Source: Actinomarinicola tropica
GTDB lineage: Bacteria; Actinomycetota; Acidimicrobiia; Acidimicrobiales; SKKL01
Length of the DNA stretch: 64,000 nucleotides
Assembly (NCBI RefSeq): GCF_009650215.1
Contig: NZ_CP045851.1
Coordinates: 2,755,001 to 2,819,000, forward strand
Direction of reading: 5' to 3'
Within the stretch, counting starts at the first letter, position 1, and each line of letters opens with the position of its first letter. A program made the position numbers and the translations under genes. Under the pieces are notes generated by a model. The model saw nothing but the letters and a program-made list of their open reading frames with translations. It was not told the origin of the DNA and did not search any database. This document shows positions 24,909-32,209 of this stretch, in pieces.

Positions 24909-26192
24909 GTGGGCGACATCCTCGATCCCGACGTCCTCGACGCCGACACCGACCTCCTCCGCTTCGCCACGATCGGCTCGGTCGACGACGGCAAGTCCAC
25001 GCTCATCGGACGGCTGCTCCACGACGCCAAGGGCCTGCTCCAGGACCAGCTCGACGCCGTCGCCGCGTCCAGCGCCCGGCGCGGCCACGAAGGGCTCGAC
25101 CTGTCGCTCGTCACCGACGGCCTCCGCGCCGAGCGCGAGCAGGGCATCACCATCGACGTCGCCTACCGGTACTTCGCGACGCCCCGGCGCACGTTCATCG
25201 TCGGCGACAACCCGGGCCACGCCCAGTACACCCGGAACATGGCCACGGGCGCCTCCACCGCCGAGGTCGCCGTGGTCCTCGTCGACGCCCGCAACGGCCT
25301 CACCACCCAGACCCGGCGCCACGTCACCGTCGCCGCGCTGCTCGGCATCCGGCAGTTCGCGGTCTGCGTCAACAAGATGGACCTCGTCGACTGGTCAGAG
25401 GAGCGCTTCGACCAGGTCGTCGCCGAGATCCTCCGCATCGCCGAGCAGCTCGGCATCGACACGATCACCCCGATCCCGCTGTCGGCCCTCCACGGCGACA
25501 ACGTCGTCGACCGCTCCGGCTCCACGCCCTGGTACTCGGGCCCGACCCTGCTCGAGTACCTCGAGACCGTCGACCCGGCGCCCGTCGGCGACCACACGGG
25601 CGGACGGCTCCCCGTGCAGCTCGTGGTCCGGGAGCCGGGCGAGGGTCGCCCCATCCGCCGCTACGCCGGCATGGTCCACGGCGGCCCGCTGCGACCCGGC
25701 GACCCGATCACGGTCCTGCCGTCCGGGCAGACGACGACCGTGGCCGAGATCCTCGTCGGTGCCGACCCCGTCGAGGTCGCCCCTCCCGGCCTGTCGGTCA
25801 CGGTCAGCCTCACCGACGACCTCGACGTGATCCGCGGCGACGTCCTCGCGGCCCCCGAGCCGCCGATGGTCACGCGCGAGGTCGAGGCCACCCTCTGCTG
25901 GTTCACCGAGCAGCCTTTCCGCCCCGGTGACCGCTGGCTCGTGAAGCACGGCACCCGCGTCGAGCGCGCCATCGCCCGCGAGGTCGTCAGCCGGCTCGAC
26001 ATCGAGGCCCTGGCCCACGAGGAGGACGCCGGCGAGCTGGCGTTCAACGACATCGGCGTCGTCCGCCTCGCGACCGCCGGCCCCCTCGCGGTCGACACCT
26101 ACGACGCCGATCGGGTGCTCGGGTCCTTCGTCGTCATCGACGAGCGCACCGACCACACCGTCGGCGCCGGCATGATCCGCGCCTGGTCCTGA
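24909..26192 (+). CDS. cysN: Sulfate adenylyltransferase subunit 1 (GTPase)
   Basis: This EF-Tu-like GTPase subunit of ATP sulfurylase has 427 residues. G1 is GSVDDGKST (23-31), G3 is DNPGHAQYTRNM, G4 is NKMDLVDW. Two beta-barrel domains follow. There is no C-terminal APS kinase domain, consistent with an APS-reductase route that needs no PAPS. GTG 24909 is two bases after the cysD stop. The gene ends two bases before the tandem hairpin array. Confidence 0.96.
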   Translation: MGDILDPDVLDADTDLLRFATIGSVDDGKSTLIGRLLHDAKGLLQDQLDAVAASSARRGHEGLDLSLVTDGLRAEREQGITIDVAYRYFATPRRTFIVGDNPGHAQYTRNMATGASTAEVAVVLVDARNGLTTQTRRHVTVAALLGIRQFAVCVNKMDLVDWSEERFDQVVAEILRIAEQLGIDTITPIPLSALHGDNVVDRSGSTPWYSGPTLLEYLETVDPAPVGDHTGGRLPVQLVVREPGEGRPIRRYAGMVHGGPLRPGDPITVLPSGQTTTVAEILVGADPVEVAPPGLSVTVSLTDDLDVIRGDVLAAPEPPMVTREVEATLCWFTEQPFRPGDRWLVKHGTRVERAIAREVVSRLDIEALAHEEDAGELAFNDIGVVRLATAGPLAVDTYDADRVLGSFVVIDERTDHTVGAGMIRAWS

Positions 26193-26194
26193 CC

Positions 26195-26493
26195 GCGGGG
26201 GCGATCGCGCCAACCCGCTGGCGACATCGCACCCGCGGCGGCAGCGCGGGGGCGATCGCGCCAACCCGCTGGCGACATCGCACCCGCGGCGGCAGCGCGG
26301 GGGCGATCGCGCCAACCCGCTGGCGACATCGCACCCGCGGCGGCAGCGCGGGGGCGATCGCGCCAACCCGCTGGCGACATCGCACCCGCGGCGGCAGCGC
26401 GGGGGCGATCGCGCCAACCCGCTGGCGACATCGCACCCGCGGCGGCAGCGCGGGGGCGATCGCGCCAACCTGCTGGCGACATCGCCCCCGCGG
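26195..26493. repeat. Six tandem 51-bp hairpin-forming repeats
   Basis: Copies begin at 26195, 26246, 26297, 26348, 26399 and 26450. The first five are identical; the sixth is 44 bp with two changes. Each copy can fold: positions 1-18 (GCGGGGGCGATCGCGCCA) pair with 25-42 (TGGCGACATCGCACCCGC) at 15 of 18 positions around a six-base loop; the last copy pairs at 16. Each contains the palindrome GCGATCGC. The unit is 17 codons long, so frames stay open through it, but it shows no protein-like features. It fills the gap between convergent cysN and the membrane-protein gene. Confidence 0.97.
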
Positions 26494-26539
26494 ACCCGGC
26501 ACGTGCGTGAGGGGCGAGCCGCGAGAGCCCGCCCGCCCG

Positions 26540-26570
26540 GCTCAGCTCGGCTCGGCTCGGCTCAGCTCAG
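26540..26570. repeat. Pentanucleotide microsatellite (GCTCR)6
   Basis: Six units of GCTCA or GCTCG run up to and include the stop codon (26567-26569) of the minus-strand membrane-protein gene. Together with the hairpin array they make up the whole 374-bp non-coding interval after cysN, apart from about 45 bp of unremarkable GC-rich sequence. Confidence 0.85.
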
Positions 26571-27658
26571 TAGCGCGTGGCGTCGGGATCGTCGACGTAG
26601 CCGACGCCCTCGACCCAGCGCGGCGCGGCGGGCCGGGACACCGCAGGTGACGGCGCGGCCACGGTGGCGTCGACCCCCTCGCCGGGCGGCACGTAGGTGG
26701 GTGTGGGCGCGGGCGGCGGCGGCACGTAGTCGGGGTTCGGTGCGTGGTAGTCGGCCGGCACCGACACCGGCCGGGACACGTAGCGGGGCTCCTCGGCGGC
26801 CCGGGCGCTGCGCTCGCGCACCGCGTCGCGGCGCCGGCTCCGGCGCGAGACGGCCGATCCGGCCATCCAGACGATCGAGAGCGCGAGCGCCGCGACCCCG
26901 GCGATGCCCGCGGTGATCGAGGGCTGGCGCATGCCGCCCGCGGCGACGCCCCAGATGGCCCCGATGATGGCGGCCTGCCCCGGCAGGAGGAGGTGGGCGA
27001 GCGACGGCAGGGCGGTGCCGATGATCACCCAGAACGCAGCGGCGCCGATCAGCCAGAATCCGACGCGACGCAGCACGCGTGCCCGGTTGTCGGTGACCAC
27101 GAAGGCGGCGACGACCAGCCCGGCGGCGAGCGCGGCGAGCACCGCGGTGGCGGCGACCAGGCGGTCCCGCAGGCCTCCGGCGTTCGGGATCGAGTCGGTG
27201 GGCAGGGTGACCGCGAGCGACGGGATCTCCGGCACGACGCCGGCGAGCTCCGGCTGGGCGCTCACCAGCTGGCGGCGCGTGGCGCTGGCGAGCGCCGCCC
27301 CGTCGACCACGATCGGCTCGTCGGGGTTCGGGTCGTCGCCGAGGAACCGCTGGTGGGCCCGCACGAGACCGTCGACGAGCAGCGCCTCGACCGCCGGGTC
27401 GTCGAGCGCCCGGTCGGCGGCGTCGACGACGTCCAGGCGGCTCACGTCGACACCGTCGGGCACGGCGGCGTCGATCGCGTCGGCCATCGAGCTGCGCAGC
27501 TGGTCCCGCACCTCGGGGTCGCGGTAGACGTCCTCGGCGATCGCCGCGGACCGATCCGGATCGAGGACCGTGCGGGTGATCGACAGGCAGATCCACGCCA
27601 GCGAGGCCACGACGAGCCCGAGGCCGACGAGGAACCCGCCCGCAAGCCGCCGTCCCAT
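26567..27658 (-). CDS. Membrane protein of unknown function (three to four helices, Pro-rich tail)
   Basis: This 363-residue protein is not assigned to a family with certainty. An N-terminal helix (LAGGFLVGLGLVVASLAWICLS) precedes an extracytoplasmic region of about 130 residues (RTVLDPDRSAAIAEDVYRD to SLAVTLPTDSIP). Two or three further helices follow around residues 170-265 (AATAVLAALAAGLVVAAFVV, FWLIGAAAFWVIIGTALPSL, ITAGIAGVAALALSIVWMAG). The cytosolic tail is Arg-rich then Pro-rich (PDYVPPPPAPTPTYVPPGEG). Its ATG shares a base with the stop of the upstream mutase (TGATG), so the two are coupled. Confidence 0.8.
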   Translation of the reverse strand: MGRRLAGGFLVGLGLVVASLAWICLSITRTVLDPDRSAAIAEDVYRDPEVRDQLRSSMADAIDAAVPDGVDVSRLDVVDAADRALDDPAVEALLVDGLVRAHQRFLGDDPNPDEPIVVDGAALASATRRQLVSAQPELAGVVPEIPSLAVTLPTDSIPNAGGLRDRLVAATAVLAALAAGLVVAAFVVTDNRARVLRRVGFWLIGAAAFWVIIGTALPSLAHLLLPGQAAIIGAIWGVAAGGMRQPSITAGIAGVAALALSIVWMAGSAVSRRSRRRDAVRERSARAAEEPRYVSRPVSVPADYHAPNPDYVPPPPAPTPTYVPPGEGVDATVAAPSPAVSRPAAPRWVEGVGYVDDPDATRY

Positions 27659-29340
27659 CAGATGGTCCTCCCCGCGTCGACGTCCAGGTGTGCTCCCAGA
27701 TCGGTGCGGAGCGCCCCGAGTTGAGCGGCCGCCCGCTGACGCGCCGCGACGACGTCGCCGTCGGCCACGTCGTCGACGACCTCGAGGTACACCTTGGCCT
27801 TCGGTTCGGTCCCGCTCGGCCGGAGCACGACGCGCGACCCGTCGTCGAGCTGCCACTCGACGGCGTCGGTGGGCATCAGCGCGCCGCCTTCGGCGTAGTC
27901 GTGGACGCCGGTGACCGCGTGTCCGGCCAGGGCCGGAGGCGTCGAGCCTCGAGCCGCCGCCATGATGCGTCCGATCTCGGCCAGGTCCTCGACCCGGATC
28001 GACCACGTCTCGGTGGCGTGGAGGCCGTGCTCGAGCGCCAGCTCGTCGAGCCGGTCGAGGACGGTGGCGCCCCGACGGGAGAGCGCACCGGCGAGCTCGA
28101 CGAAGGTGACCGCCGCCGTGATGCCGTCCTTGTCGCGCACCGAGGAGGTCACGGAGTAGCCGAGCGCCTCCTCGTACCCGAAGACGAAGCGGGCGCGCGG
28201 GTCCTCGAGCCCGGGCCGCACGATCCACTTGAACCCCGTGAGCGTGGCGACGAAGCGGACGCCTGCGGCGTCGGCCATCCGCTCGAGGAGCCGGGACGAG
28301 ACGATCGTGGTGACGACGAGCCGGTCGTCGCCCTCGGTGTGGCGGAGGATGTGGTCGGCGAGGAGGACGCCGATCTCGTTGCCCGTGAGGGCGCGCCAGC
28401 CGCCGTCGGGCGTGGGCACCGCGACGCCGAGGCGGTCGGCGTCGGGGTCGTTGGCGATGACGAGGTCGGCGCCGACCCGCTCCGCCTCGGCGAGCGCGAG
28501 GTCGAGGGCCCCGGGCTCCTCGGGGTTCGGGAACACCACGGTCGGGAAGTCGGGGTCCGGCTCGGCCTGAGGCGCCACGACGTGCGGGGCGGCGAACCCG
28601 CACCGATCGAAGGCGGCGAGGAGGACGTCGCGCCCGACGCCGTGCATCGCGGTGTAGACGACCGACAGGGGGTCGCAGTCCTCCGTGAGCCGGCAGCCGG
28701 CGACGACGTCCAGGTAGGCGTCGACGACCTCGTCGCCGAGGCGCTCGATCGAGGACGACGCCGCCGAGGCGATGGGGATGTCGCGACGTGATGCTGCGGC
28801 GATGTGCTCGGAGATCACCCGGTCGTGAGGGGGCACGATCTGTGCCCCGTCGCCGAGGTACACCTTGTAGCCGTTGTCGGCGGGCGGGTTGTGGCTGGCG
28901 GTGACCATGACGCCCCCGTCGGCGCCGAGGTGGAGGACGGCGAAGGCCAGCACGGGTGTGGGGAGGGGGCCGGGCAGGACGAGGGCTCGTCCCCCCGCCC
29001 CGGCCACCACCCGTGCGGTGTCCTCGGCGAAGCGCGCCGACTTGTGCCGGGCGTCGAAGCCGACGACGACGGTGGCACCCTGCCCGAGGTAGTCGACGAA
29101 GCCCGCCGCGGCCCGCTGGACGAGCAGGCGGTTCATCCGCATGGGGCCCGCGCCGAGAGCGCCGCGCAGGCCCGCGGTGCCGAACTCGAGGGTGCCGGAG
29201 AACCGGTCCGCCAGCTCGGCGACCTCTCCGCCGGCGACGAGGGCCGCCAGCTCGTCGCGCGTCTCGGGGTCCGGATCGGCGGCCATCCAGGCGTCGATCG
29301 CTGCTGTCAGGTCGTCCGGCAGCCGGCCTCGGTCCTCCAC
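27658..29340 (-). CDS. Phosphohexomutase/phosphopentomutase family (PMM/PGM) enzyme
   Basis: This alpha-D-phosphohexomutase-superfamily enzyme has 560 residues. The phosphoserine loop is VMVTASHNPPADNGYK, the metal loop NDPDADRLG, the sugar loop FGYEEALGYS and the phosphate-binding C-terminus LRPSGTEPKAKVY. Length and GYEEALGY suit the PGM2/PmmB group, which includes phosphopentomutases. Its place beside PNP and in a nucleoside-salvage region supports ribose/deoxyribose-1-phosphate to 5-phosphate conversion, feeding DeoC. GTG 29340 has GGAGG four bases upstream. Confidence 0.9.
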   Translation of the reverse strand: MEDRGRLPDDLTAAIDAWMAADPDPETRDELAALVAGGEVAELADRFSGTLEFGTAGLRGALGAGPMRMNRLLVQRAAAGFVDYLGQGATVVVGFDARHKSARFAEDTARVVAGAGGRALVLPGPLPTPVLAFAVLHLGADGGVMVTASHNPPADNGYKVYLGDGAQIVPPHDRVISEHIAAASRRDIPIASAASSSIERLGDEVVDAYLDVVAGCRLTEDCDPLSVVYTAMHGVGRDVLLAAFDRCGFAAPHVVAPQAEPDPDFPTVVFPNPEEPGALDLALAEAERVGADLVIANDPDADRLGVAVPTPDGGWRALTGNEIGVLLADHILRHTEGDDRLVVTTIVSSRLLERMADAAGVRFVATLTGFKWIVRPGLEDPRARFVFGYEEALGYSVTSSVRDKDGITAAVTFVELAGALSRRGATVLDRLDELALEHGLHATETWSIRVEDLAEIGRIMAAARGSTPPALAGHAVTGVHDYAEGGALMPTDAVEWQLDDGSRVVLRPSGTEPKAKVYLEVVDDVADGDVVAARQRAAAQLGALRTDLGAHLDVDAGRTI

Positions 29341-29352
29341 GTCACCTCCATC

Positions 29353-29358
29353 TAGGGT
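29353..29358 (+). promoter_or_regulatory. -10 element, leaderless promoter of the queuosine-salvage gene
   Basis: TAGGGT is followed by six bases and ATG 29365. The whole divergent intergenic region is 24 bp. Confidence 0.55.
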
Positions 29359-29364
29359 GCGCCC

Positions 29365-30330
29365 ATGCCCGGTGTGTGCGACGAGATCAGGGAGCGCTGC
29401 CGCTGGGTGGCCGAGCGGGCGGCGCACGTCCGCATCGACCCCGAACGCCTCCCAGACTACGCCCGCGAGCTGTCGCTCTCGGAGCGGGGCCGGGTCGGCA
29501 GCGACCCGGCGCACCACGCGCTCGACGACCCCGAGGGGACGGCGGCGTTCGTGATCTCGCTCGACGCGATCAACTTCGGGTCGGGGTGGTTCCCCACGAT
29601 CCGCAAGCGTCCGGGGATGTCCGGCTACCACACGATCGCCACCGCCTGGCGGGAGCACGTCGAGGCCCACGGCGCCCCGACCGCCGAGGCGCTGACGGCG
29701 CTCACCCGCGCCGAGGTCTGCCGCATCTTCGACCAGGTCGACGACGAGGACGATCCGGCCACCGAGCTGATGGAGCTGTTCACCTCGGCTCTGAACGACC
29801 TCGGCGCGTTCGTCCTCGAGGAGGCCGACGGCTCGTTCCTCGCCGTGGTCGAGGGCGCGGGCGGCTCGGCCGAGCGTCTGGTCACGATCCTCGACCGCAT
29901 GCCGTTCTTCCACGACGTCGCCGAGTACCACGGCGTCGACGTGCCGCTCTACAAGCGAGCCCAGATCACGGCGATGGACCTGCACCTGGCGTTCGGCGGC
30001 GAGGGACCGGGGCGCTTCGACGACATCGCCCGCCTGACGATGTTCCCCGACAACCTCGTGCCTCACGTGCTGCGCATCGATGGCGTGCTCGCCTTCGACG
30101 ACGACCTCGTGCACCGCATCGACGCCGAGGAGCTCATCGCCCCCGGCACCGACGAGGAGATCGAGATCCGTGCCTGCGGCGTCCACGCCGTCGAGCTGCT
30201 CCGCGACGAGCTGGAGCGCCAGGGACACCACATCACCTCGGGCGAGCTCGACACGATCCTGTGGACGATGGGCGGCGATCCCCGCTACAAGGCGCGCCCC
30301 CGCCACCGCACCCGGACGGTCAGCTACTAG
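29365..30330 (+). CDS. Queuosine salvage family protein (DUF2419, queuosine-phosphate N-glycosidase type)
   Basis: This 321-residue protein is in the family of eukaryotic Qng1/DUF2419, which releases queuine from queuosine 5-prime-phosphate. Family blocks are FVISLDAINFGSGWFPTIRK, LYKRAQITAMDL and FDDIARLTMFPDNLVPHVLR; Asp and Phe in LDAINFGSG and the YKRAQ block line the known pocket. No queuosine synthesis genes (tgt, queF, queA) are visible in the window, so the cell may scavenge queuine. Alternatively it is a broader nucleoside glycosidase; it sits between the mutase and PNP genes. Confidence 0.9.
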   Translation: MPGVCDEIRERCRWVAERAAHVRIDPERLPDYARELSLSERGRVGSDPAHHALDDPEGTAAFVISLDAINFGSGWFPTIRKRPGMSGYHTIATAWREHVEAHGAPTAEALTALTRAEVCRIFDQVDDEDDPATELMELFTSALNDLGAFVLEEADGSFLAVVEGAGGSAERLVTILDRMPFFHDVAEYHGVDVPLYKRAQITAMDLHLAFGGEGPGRFDDIARLTMFPDNLVPHVLRIDGVLAFDDDLVHRIDAEELIAPGTDEEIEIRACGVHAVELLRDELERQGHHITSGELDTILWTMGGDPRYKARPRHRTRTVSY

Positions 30331-30351
30331 CGGGACCGCCGGGCCGAGCCG

Positions 30352-31212
30352 CTACAGGCGCTCGATCACGCCCCGGATGATCTCGCCCATGCGACCGCCG
30401 GCGGAGGCGCCGGTCTCGAGCACCTCGGTGTGGTCGAGCTTCGACTCGCCGACCCCGGCCGCCAGGTTGGTGACGAGCGAGAGGCCGAAGACCTCGGCCC
30501 CGAGGTGGCGTGCGGCCATGGCCTCGAGTGCCGTGGACATCCCGACGAGGTCGGCGCCGAGCGTGCGCAGCATGCGGATCTCGGCGGGCGTCTCGTAGTT
30601 GGGGCCGTGCAGCGCGGCGTAGACGCCCTCGCCGATGCCCGGCGCGACCTCGCGGGCGATCGCACGGAGTCGCCCGGCGTAGAGGTCGGTGAGATCGACG
30701 AAGCGCGACCCGAACGGCTCGGGCGGCGGCGGACCCCACAGCGCCGACTGGCCGGTGAGGTTGATGTGGTCCGAGATGAGCACGCCGTCGCCGACCTGGA
30801 AGTCGGGGTTCAGCGACCCGGCGGCGTTGGTGAGCACCACGACGTCGCAGCCCGCCATCACCGCGGAGCGCACGGCGTGGACGACGGTGTGGGGCGGGTT
30901 GCCCTCGTAGAGGTGCACGCGCCCCTGGAAGGTGAGCACGCGACGGTTGCCGATCCAGCTGGATCGCACGGACCCGCCGTGGCCCGGGACCGTCGACGTG
31001 GCGAAGCCCGGCAGGTCGACGAGCATGATCTCGGTGTCGAGGTCGCCGAGGTGGCGGACCGCCTCGCCCCACCCGGACCCGAGGATGACCGCCACCTGGT
31101 GGGGCCCCCCGCCGGTGCGACGCTCGATCTCGCCGGCGGCCTCCTGGGCCATGCCGAACGGCTCGGGCTGGGTCGGCCGGCGGCGCTCGACGTTCGGGTA
31201 GATGTCGCTCAT
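30352..31212 (-). CDS. Purine-nucleoside phosphorylase (trimeric, type II family)
   Basis: This 286-residue enzyme phosphorolyses inosine, guanosine and deoxy forms. The phosphate-binding block is VAVILGSGWGEAV, and the family signature follows with LTFQGRVHLYEG, VVLTNAAGSLNP and HGPNYETPAEIRMLRTLG. VGMSTALEAMAARHLG and LVTNLAAG complete the base pocket. The ATG overlaps the stop of the upstream small gene (ATGA). Its stop and that of the convergent queuosine gene lie in the arms of a short inverted repeat (TAGCGG...CCGCTA). Confidence 0.95.
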   Translation of the reverse strand: MSDIYPNVERRRPTQPEPFGMAQEAAGEIERRTGGGPHQVAVILGSGWGEAVRHLGDLDTEIMLVDLPGFATSTVPGHGGSVRSSWIGNRRVLTFQGRVHLYEGNPPHTVVHAVRSAVMAGCDVVVLTNAAGSLNPDFQVGDGVLISDHINLTGQSALWGPPPPEPFGSRFVDLTDLYAGRLRAIAREVAPGIGEGVYAALHGPNYETPAEIRMLRTLGADLVGMSTALEAMAARHLGAEVFGLSLVTNLAAGVGESKLDHTEVLETGASAGGRMGEIIRGVIERL

Positions 31213-31538
31213 GGGCGCTGGTCTAGCCGAGGGGCGTGCTCCGCGAGCGCCATCGCGACGCCGCGGGCGATCGCGGTGACCGCGCCGGCCGTCGCGTGGT
31301 CGATCGCGTCGTTCTCGTAGTTGTTGCGGGCGAGGCGGACGATGAGGCTCATGAAGGCGAGCCCGTGGTACGTCGCCCACTCGTCGGCGGCAGGGTCGAT
31401 CTTGAACTCGGCGAGCTCGGACCGGATGAAGCGGGAGAACGCCGCGAAGTCGGCACGGGTGTCCTCGTCGACCTCGGCCAGCTCCTCGTGGAGCTTCGCC
31501 ACGGTGTCACCGGTCAGTTCCCACTCCGGGCTGCTCAT
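31209..31538 (-). CDS. Hypothetical protein upstream of PNP (109 aa)
   Basis: I do not recognise this protein. It is acidic, apparently helical and soluble: an N-terminal stretch LTGDTVAKLHEELAEVDEDTRAD, then AFSRFIRSELAEFKIDPAADE, then a hydrophobic helix YHGLAFMSLIVRLARNN and a last Ala-rich helix AGAVTAIARGVAMALAEHAP. No signal peptide or metal motif is visible. It is translationally coupled to PNP by an ATGA overlap and driven by a leaderless promoter (TACCCT, six bases) that overlaps the promoter of the divergent VOC gene. Confidence 0.85.
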   Translation of the reverse strand: MSSPEWELTGDTVAKLHEELAEVDEDTRADFAAFSRFIRSELAEFKIDPAADEWATYHGLAFMSLIVRLARNNYENDAIDHATAGAVTAIARGVAMALAEHAPRLDQRP

Positions 31539-31544
31539 GCCCAC

Positions 31545-31554
31545 AGGGTAGGTT
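31545..31554. promoter_or_regulatory. Overlapping divergent -10 elements in a 22-bp intergenic region
   Basis: On the minus strand TACCCT (31545-31550) is six bases from ATG 31538. On the plus strand TAGGTT (31549-31554) is six bases from ATG 31561. The two hexamers share the central TA, and both transcripts would be leaderless. Confidence 0.65.
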
Positions 31555-31560
31555 CGACCC

Positions 31561-32196
31561 ATGGGGGTGCGGCTGACCGAGCTCATCGTGGGTGACGAGC
31601 CCACGGCGTGGGCGAATGCGGGGTTCGACGTCGAGGGCGACGCGACGTGGCTCGGCACGGTCCGGGTGCGACTCGTGGGCGAGGATGCGGGCCGCGGCGT
31701 CCGCTCGCTCGGGCTCGACGGCGCCGACCGCGACGATCTCGACGGACTGGCGGTCCACGCCGCCGACCCGGGCCATCCCCCGGCGACGCGCCATCCCAAC
31801 GGGGTGGCGGGGTTCGACCACCTCGTCGTGGCCTCGCCCGACCTCGACCGGACGCTCGAGGCCTTCACCGCGGTGGGGCTCGAGCTGCGCCGCACCCGCG
31901 ACGTCGGCACCGCCGACCGGCCGCGACGGCAGATGTTCTTCTGGCTCGGCGAGCCGATCCTCGAGCTGGTCGGCCCCGCCGAACCGTCGGGGGACGGTCC
32001 CAGCCGCACCTTCGGCGTGGCGCTCACCGTCGCCGACCTCGATGCCACCGCGGCCCATCTCGGCGCAGCCTGCGGACGGGTGAAGGACGCCGTGCAGCCG
32101 GGACGGCGCATCGCCACGCTCCGCCACGAGGCCTGCGGGATGTCGGTGCCCGTGGCGTTCATGACCGCCCACGTCCGAGCGGACGAAACTCGGTGA
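31561..32196 (+). CDS. VOC family protein (two-module glyoxalase-like)
   Basis: This 211-residue protein has a poorly conserved first half (LTELIVGDEPTAWANAGFDV) and a clear VOC module in the second half: GVAGFDHLVVASPDLDRTLEAF, RQMFFWLGEPILELVGPAEP and FGVALTVADLDATAAHL. HLVV His and LELVG Glu are the likely metal ligands. The substrate is unknown. It precedes the acyl-CoA carboxylase gene by 13 bases, so a role in acyl-CoA metabolism (as with methylmalonyl-CoA epimerase, also a VOC protein) is conceivable. Confidence 0.83.
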   Translation: MGVRLTELIVGDEPTAWANAGFDVEGDATWLGTVRVRLVGEDAGRGVRSLGLDGADRDDLDGLAVHAADPGHPPATRHPNGVAGFDHLVVASPDLDRTLEAFTAVGLELRRTRDVGTADRPRRQMFFWLGEPILELVGPAEPSGDGPSRTFGVALTVADLDATAAHLGAACGRVKDAVQPGRRIATLRHEACGMSVPVAFMTAHVRADETR

Positions 32197-32209
32197 GCGA
32201 GGAGCACGC

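Noticed and set aside
26201-26464. Cyanobacterial HIP1 signature (GCGATCGC)
   Set aside because: The octamer is present only because it is part of each tandem unit. All other evidence points to an actinobacterium.
25395-26468. 357-codon minus-strand frame with a repeated 17-residue peptide (RSPPRCRRGCDVASGLA)
   Set aside because: The repetition is simply the 51-bp DNA repeat read in a frame that stays open because 51 is a multiple of three. The remainder is antisense to cysN.
26195-26493. CRISPR array
   Set aside because: The repeats are contiguous, without unique spacers, and no cas gene is in the window.
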